Origin: DATEVL01 sp035281845
GTDB taxonomy: Bacteria > Chloroflexota > Anaerolineae > Anaerolineales > E44-bin32
Direction of reading: 5' to 3'
Assembly: GCA_035281845.1 (NCBI GenBank)
Contig: DATEVL010000071.1
Coordinates: 1-8,313, forward strand
DNA: 8,313 nucleotides
Shown here one piece after another: positions 5,512 to 8,313 of the stretch; the first letter of the stretch is position 1, and each line of letters starts with the position of its first letter. A program made the translations under genes and the position numbers. A model generated the notes under the pieces. The model ran no database searches and had not been told where the DNA came from. It saw only the letters and a program-made list of their open reading frames with translations.

Positions 5512-7172
5512 GGGCGCACCTCGTAGACCACAATGACCGGGGTGGAGATGGTCTCTCCCTCGGCAGATCGGAGCGGGACGGCTTCGACGTGGACCACACG
5601 GCCGTCGTATCGTTCGGCGTATCGCAGGATCTTGGCCGAGAAGAAGGTGGACCGGGATGCGGAGTAGGCGTCCCAAATCACGTACTGGATTTCGCCCGTG
5701 CGAAGGTCGAAGTCCGGATTGCGGATAGGCTGGTAGGCCGGGTTGCGGTGGAGAGGGTTCGGGCTGACCGAAAGTCCGAACGCCCTGCGATGGCCGTAGA
5801 ACTGAAGAATGTTCGCCATCGACGGGCCGATGGTCATCAAGGTCGCGCCGGAGGGGGTGTTCTCGCGGATCCACAGTCCGGCTTCTCGCCCCCCCGGGAC
5901 GCCGCCGGAGCCGGCCAGGAACCGACCGGTGGCCCTGGTGGCGAGACTTTGCCACGCAGGCATAAGGAGGGAAATCGCTACTAAGGACGCCAGCCCGAGG
6001 CGGACCCAGGAGGTGTGGATCTCACGGCCGCGCACGCGAAACGAAGGAGCCGACGGCCAACGGGTCAAGGTGCGGCCCGCGGCAACCGCCAATGGCGGCG
6101 CGATCAAGAGGAGATAATGGAAGCCCTTCACCGGCCAGAGCTGGAAGAACAGGATCGGGACCAGGATCCAGGCCGCCAGCAAGATCTCCTTTCGCGAATT
6201 CTCTCGCCGCAGCAGGAGGAAACCGAGAACCGCGGCGGCGAGCAGGGCCAGGCCGATCGAGGGGCCCACGACCTCCGGATAAAACGCCCAATCATGATTG
6301 GGCCGCCGCGAAAGTTGCCAGACCAGGTACTGCTGCGTCCGTCCTGCGCCCGCCCCTCCCCCCAGCGCGAGCGTCAGGGGGTAGGGGGCCACGACCAGTC
6401 CGAAGACGAGGAGCGAAAGGGCTAGATCCCGAAAGCGGATCCGCAGGCCGGGCGAGAGAGCAAGGAACACATAGACGGCCGCCAGCAGAACCAGACCCGT
6501 CTCTTTCGAGAGGAACACCAGGCCGAGTCCGGCCCCGGCGGCAGACAGGCGGGACGGCTCCTCGCCCGTGGCCAAGTCGGCGAGGAACAACAGCGTAAGC
6601 GTGGCGAAGAACGCCATCGGTGTGTCGAGAAGAAACTGGCGGGAGACGATCACGTGGTAGGGCATGACGGCCAGGAGCAACGCCGCCAACCATCCCGCCC
6701 ACCAACCGTACAGTTTCTGCCCTACCCGGTAGGCGAGCAGGATCGTGCCAACGCCGAAGGAAGCCGCCACCAGTCGGCCGAGGAGGTCGCTGACTCCGAA
6801 GCGGAACAGGATAGCCAGGATCGACTGAGAGAGCAGAGGGTGCGCCCGAAAAACGGGGAAGATAGATTCAAGTTCGGGAGCCTCGGCCAGGGCGGCCGCC
6901 TGTCCCATGTACACGGCTTCGTCGCTGTTTAAGCCGACTGCCCCCAGGCCGACCAACCGCAGACCGGCTCCAAGGAGAAGGACGGCGACGAGCAGTCCGC
7001 CCCGCACGCGCGGTCTCGACGGTGCCCTTCCGCCGGCAACGTTGGGACGAGCTGCCGCCGTCGTGGCCGGGATGCGCGGCGCGATTTCCGGCTCGGGCGC
7101 GCGGAGCTCCTTCATCGATCGTGGCGAAGGGACGTAGAACCCCCCCCTGCGACGGAGACGGTCCAGCGTCAA
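5508..7172 (-). CDS. GT39/ArnT-like polytopic membrane glycosyltransferase
   Basis: This is a 554-residue (or 535-residue) polytopic glycosyltransferase of the PMT/ArnT class, which moves a sugar from a polyprenyl-phosphate donor to an acceptor on the outer face of the membrane. After a disordered Pro/Ala/Arg-rich cytoplasmic segment (1-57), helix one ends in GLRLVGLGAVGLNSDEAVYM. Asp84-Glu85 is the catalytic acidic pair placed just after helix one, as in the family. HPLL (111-114) and RQFLLDTPMAFFATL (178-192, with Asp183) are further family signatures, and KGFHYLLLIAPPLAVAAG (349-366) is the usual late helix motif. I count about ten to twelve helices up to residue about 405, then a roughly 125-residue outer domain (430-554). 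The TTG at 7172 overlaps the TPR stop as TTGA; an ATG at 7115 is an alternative and neither has a strong Shine-Dalgarno. It is coupled to the phosphoesterase by ATGA. The acceptor is unknown. Confidence 0.9.
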   Translation of the reverse strand: MTLDRLRRRGGFYVPSPRSMKELRAPEPEIAPRIPATTAAARPNVAGGRAPSRPRVRGGLLVAVLLLGAGLRLVGLGAVGLNSDEAVYMGQAAALAEAPELESIFPVFRAHPLLSQSILAILFRFGVSDLLGRLVAASFGVGTILLAYRVGQKLYGWWAGWLAALLLAVMPYHVIVSRQFLLDTPMAFFATLTLLFLADLATGEEPSRLSAAGAGLGLVFLSKETGLVLLAAVYVFLALSPGLRIRFRDLALSLLVFGLVVAPYPLTLALGGGAGAGRTQQYLVWQLSRRPNHDWAFYPEVVGPSIGLALLAAAVLGFLLLRRENSRKEILLAAWILVPILFFQLWPVKGFHYLLLIAPPLAVAAGRTLTRWPSAPSFRVRGREIHTSWVRLGLASLVAISLLMPAWQSLATRATGRFLAGSGGVPGGREAGLWIRENTPSGATLMTIGPSMANILQFYGHRRAFGLSVSPNPLHRNPAYQPIRNPDFDLRTGEIQYVIWDAYSASRSTFFSAKILRYAERYDGRVVHVEAVPLRSAEGETISTPVIVVYEVRP

Positions 7173-8032
7173 GGTTGAAGCTCGTCGAGAAGAGCCTCGG
7201 CCCTCGCCCTCAAGTTGTCCGAGAGGGAAAGCAACAGGGCCTGCTGCAGGTCCTGCACGGCGCGTGTGATCGCATCCACCTTGGCGTAGGCCCTTGCCCG
7301 GTAGAAATACGCTCCAGCGTGCTCTGGTTCCAGGGCGATGACCTGGTCCATGTCGGCGGCGGCTTCGTAGTACCCGCCGAGCTTGTAATGCGCCCGACCG
7401 CGGTAGTAGTAGGCGTCGGCAAGCCCAGGCTGAAGGGCGATCGCCTGCGACTCGTCCTGAACCGCCTCCGTGTATCGTTCCAGCCGGTAGAGCGCTCGTC
7501 CGCGATACAGGTAGGCCTGCGCGTTCTGAGGATCGAGGGTCAGTGCATGGCCGAGATCTTCAACCGCCTCGGCGTACCGCGCCGCCCGATACAGCACGCG
7601 CCCGCGGTAGTAATAGGCGCCGGCATGCTGGGGAGCCAGGCCCACCGTCGAATCGAAGTCGGCGAGCGCTTGGGCGAGGTCCCCGAGTTTGTACCAGGAC
7701 CGACCTCGATAGAAGTGGGCCTCGGCGTTCGTCGGATCCAGGGCGATCGCGCTGTCCAGCAGCCCCTTCGCAGCCGCGTAGTCCGCAGCCCGGAAGGCGG
7801 CGATGGCCTGTTCCAGAAGCGCCTGTGGGTCATCCTCCGTCAGACCCTCGTCCGCCGCGGGACCCTCCGGCACGGGTCCGAATGCAGCCGGGCTAAGGAA
7901 CGAAGTTCCGGTGATGCCGGCACAGGACAGGATCGCCAGAGTCAGCGCCCCGTTCGCAAGGGCCAGACGGAAGGGGACAGAGAACCGAGGACCATGCGGT
8001 CCTTCGAGGTCAGCCCGGGATGTGATGTTCAT
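7169..8032 (-). CDS. Tetratricopeptide-repeat (TPR) protein, membrane-associated
   Basis: This protein carries tandem TPR units, helix-turn-helix repeats that bind other proteins and build complexes. From the ATG at 8032 it has 287 residues. Residues about 19-45 (SVPFRLALANGALTLAILSC) are a hydrophobic signal or anchor, followed by a Pro/Ala/Glu linker. Repeat one is about 70-101, then four units of exactly 34 residues (102-135, 136-169, 170-203, 204-237) and a final one to about 271. Each carries Y/F-x-YRGR (or YRAR), an A-x-ALADF-like helix B, and an A-L-x-P end. The regularity shows recent internal duplication. The long frame upstream to the GTG at 8155 adds a Pro/Gly/Ser-rich stretch unlike the rest and would overlap the upstream gene by 146 bases, so 8032 is preferred although it lacks a clear Shine-Dalgarno. 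The stop overlaps the TTG start of the glycosyltransferase, suggesting it helps organise the envelope enzymes encoded after it. Confidence 0.87.
   Translation of the reverse strand: MNITSRADLEGPHGPRFSVPFRLALANGALTLAILSCAGITGTSFLSPAAFGPVPEGPAADEGLTEDDPQALLEQAIAAFRAADYAAAKGLLDSAIALDPTNAEAHFYRGRSWYKLGDLAQALADFDSTVGLAPQHAGAYYYRGRVLYRAARYAEAVEDLGHALTLDPQNAQAYLYRGRALYRLERYTEAVQDESQAIALQPGLADAYYYRGRAHYKLGGYYEAAADMDQVIALEPEHAGAYFYRARAYAKVDAITRAVQDLQQALLLSLSDNLRARAEALLDELQP
7220..7729 (-). repeat. Tandem 102-bp coding repeats (five TPR units)
   Basis: Five consecutive 34-codon units encode the core TPR repeats. The Y-x-Y/F-RGR motif recurs in register at protein residues about 107-111, 141-145, 175-179, 209-213 and (as YRAR) 243-247. 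The 102-base period is visible in the DNA, for example in the repeated minus-strand TAC TAC CGC GGG-like block complementary to CGGTAGTAGTAGG and CGGTAGTAATAGG. It can be a site of copy-number change by slippage or recombination. Confidence 0.7.
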
Positions 8033-8313
8033 TAGCCAATGTGCGGGGAGAGGGGATGGTCTCGGCGGCGGCGGAATCCCCGGGCCGGAGAAGAGAGGGA
8101 AGGCTCTTCCACCACCGGTACTGCTCGCTGGCCAGACGTATTCCCGTAGCTTCACGCAGACCCTCTTTCACTATCTCCGTCTCGGCCCAATGGTAATCCA
8201 AGTCACCATCACGGCTCAAGAAACCCTCGAGCGACCGGTAGGGTGGGAATCCATACGCGTCCTCGGAATTCTCGCCCAAGATGCGGAGGAGCGTCGACGG
8301 AGACATGGTCTCC
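8010..8313 (-). CDS. 3' end of an unrecognised gene (partial, runs off the window edge)
   Basis: The frame is open from the window edge to TGA (8010-8012). An ATG lies at 8304-8306, with GGAG only three bases before it, so it might be a start, but the frame continues upstream as Glu-Thr and I take it as the end of a longer gene. About 98-100 residues are visible. The first 65 read like a folded protein: LLRILGENSEDAYGFPPYRSL, EGFLSRDGDLDYHWAETEIV, then REATGIRLASEQYRWWKSL. It has no membrane helix and is acidic in the middle, with mostly G/C third positions. The end (about 70-98) is polar and Pro/Ser-rich. I do not recognise a family. It overlaps the preferred TPR start by 23 bases, so it is probably the next gene upstream in the same operon. 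Confidence 0.6.
   Translation of the reverse strand, partial: ETMSPSTLLRILGENSEDAYGFPPYRSLEGFLSRDGDLDYHWAETEIVKEGLREATGIRLASEQYRWWKSLPSLLRPGDSAAAETIPSPRTLANEHHIPG

Noticed and set aside
4066..5526. 486-codon plus-strand open frame antisense to the phosphoesterase gene
   Set aside because: It mirrors the codon structure of the minus-strand gene, has no signal or domain motif, and the opposite frame has full active-site motifs.
5512..5955. N-terminal extension of the phosphoesterase frame to 5955
   Set aside because: The extension is Arg/Pro/His-rich and lies inside the glycosyltransferase gene; the ATG at 5511 has a good Shine-Dalgarno and starts a signal peptide.
8033..8155. Longer TPR protein start at GTG 8155
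   Set aside because: Adds a Pro/Gly/Ser-rich stretch overlapping the better-looking upstream coding frame by 146 bases, although AGAGGG lies close before the GTG.

Overview
The window is GC-rich bacterial DNA in which every gene I can support lies on the minus strand. Codon third positions are mostly G or C, there are likely GTG/TTG starts, and Shine-Dalgarno sequences are clear (for example at 173, 2945 and 4144). A lipobox, cleavable signal peptides and a DUF3179 lipoprotein beside a GT39-type membrane glycosyltransferase suggest a bacterium with an elaborate envelope. Chloroflexota or a neighbouring uncultured terrestrial lineage is my best guess, but this is weak inference because there is no phylogenetic marker here.

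Layout, in the direction of transcription (right to left): the 3' end of an unrecognised gene (8313-8010); a TPR-repeat protein (8032-7169); a GT39/ArnT-like membrane glycosyltransferase (7172-5508); a membrane-anchored phosphoesterase/phospholipase C family enzyme (5511-4144); an unrecognised secreted beta-rich protein with a C-terminal membrane helix (4144-2942); a GH99/endo-alpha-mannosidase-like hydrolase with a C-terminal membrane helix (2945-1836); and a DUF3179 lipoprotein (about 1795-542). After a 368-base non-coding stretch (174-541) with inverted and direct repeats comes a 52-residue two-helix membrane protein of the lmo0937/DUF5670 type (173-15), too short for ordinary ORF lists.

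The central genes form a tightly packed operon. Consecutive genes overlap by 23, 4, 4, 1 and 4 bases, and most internal starts have a Shine-Dalgarno sequence inside the preceding gene, so translation is probably coupled. Nearly all products are predicted to be membrane-bound or exported. The likely theme is synthesis and remodelling of a cell-surface glycan or glycolipid. The glycosyltransferase would use a lipid-linked sugar on the outer face of the membrane, the GH99-like enzyme would cut glycans, the phosphoesterase would hydrolyse phosphoesters, and the TPR protein, the beta-rich protein and the DUF3179 lipoprotein would assist. No substrate can be read from the sequence.

The most interesting points are the conserved-looking architecture of three consecutive type I membrane proteins with similar Pro/Trp-Ala-Arg tails, the loss of the usual cysteine pair in the DUF3179 protein, and the structured intergenic region. 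No tRNA, rRNA, CRISPR array, insertion sequence or phage gene was seen.
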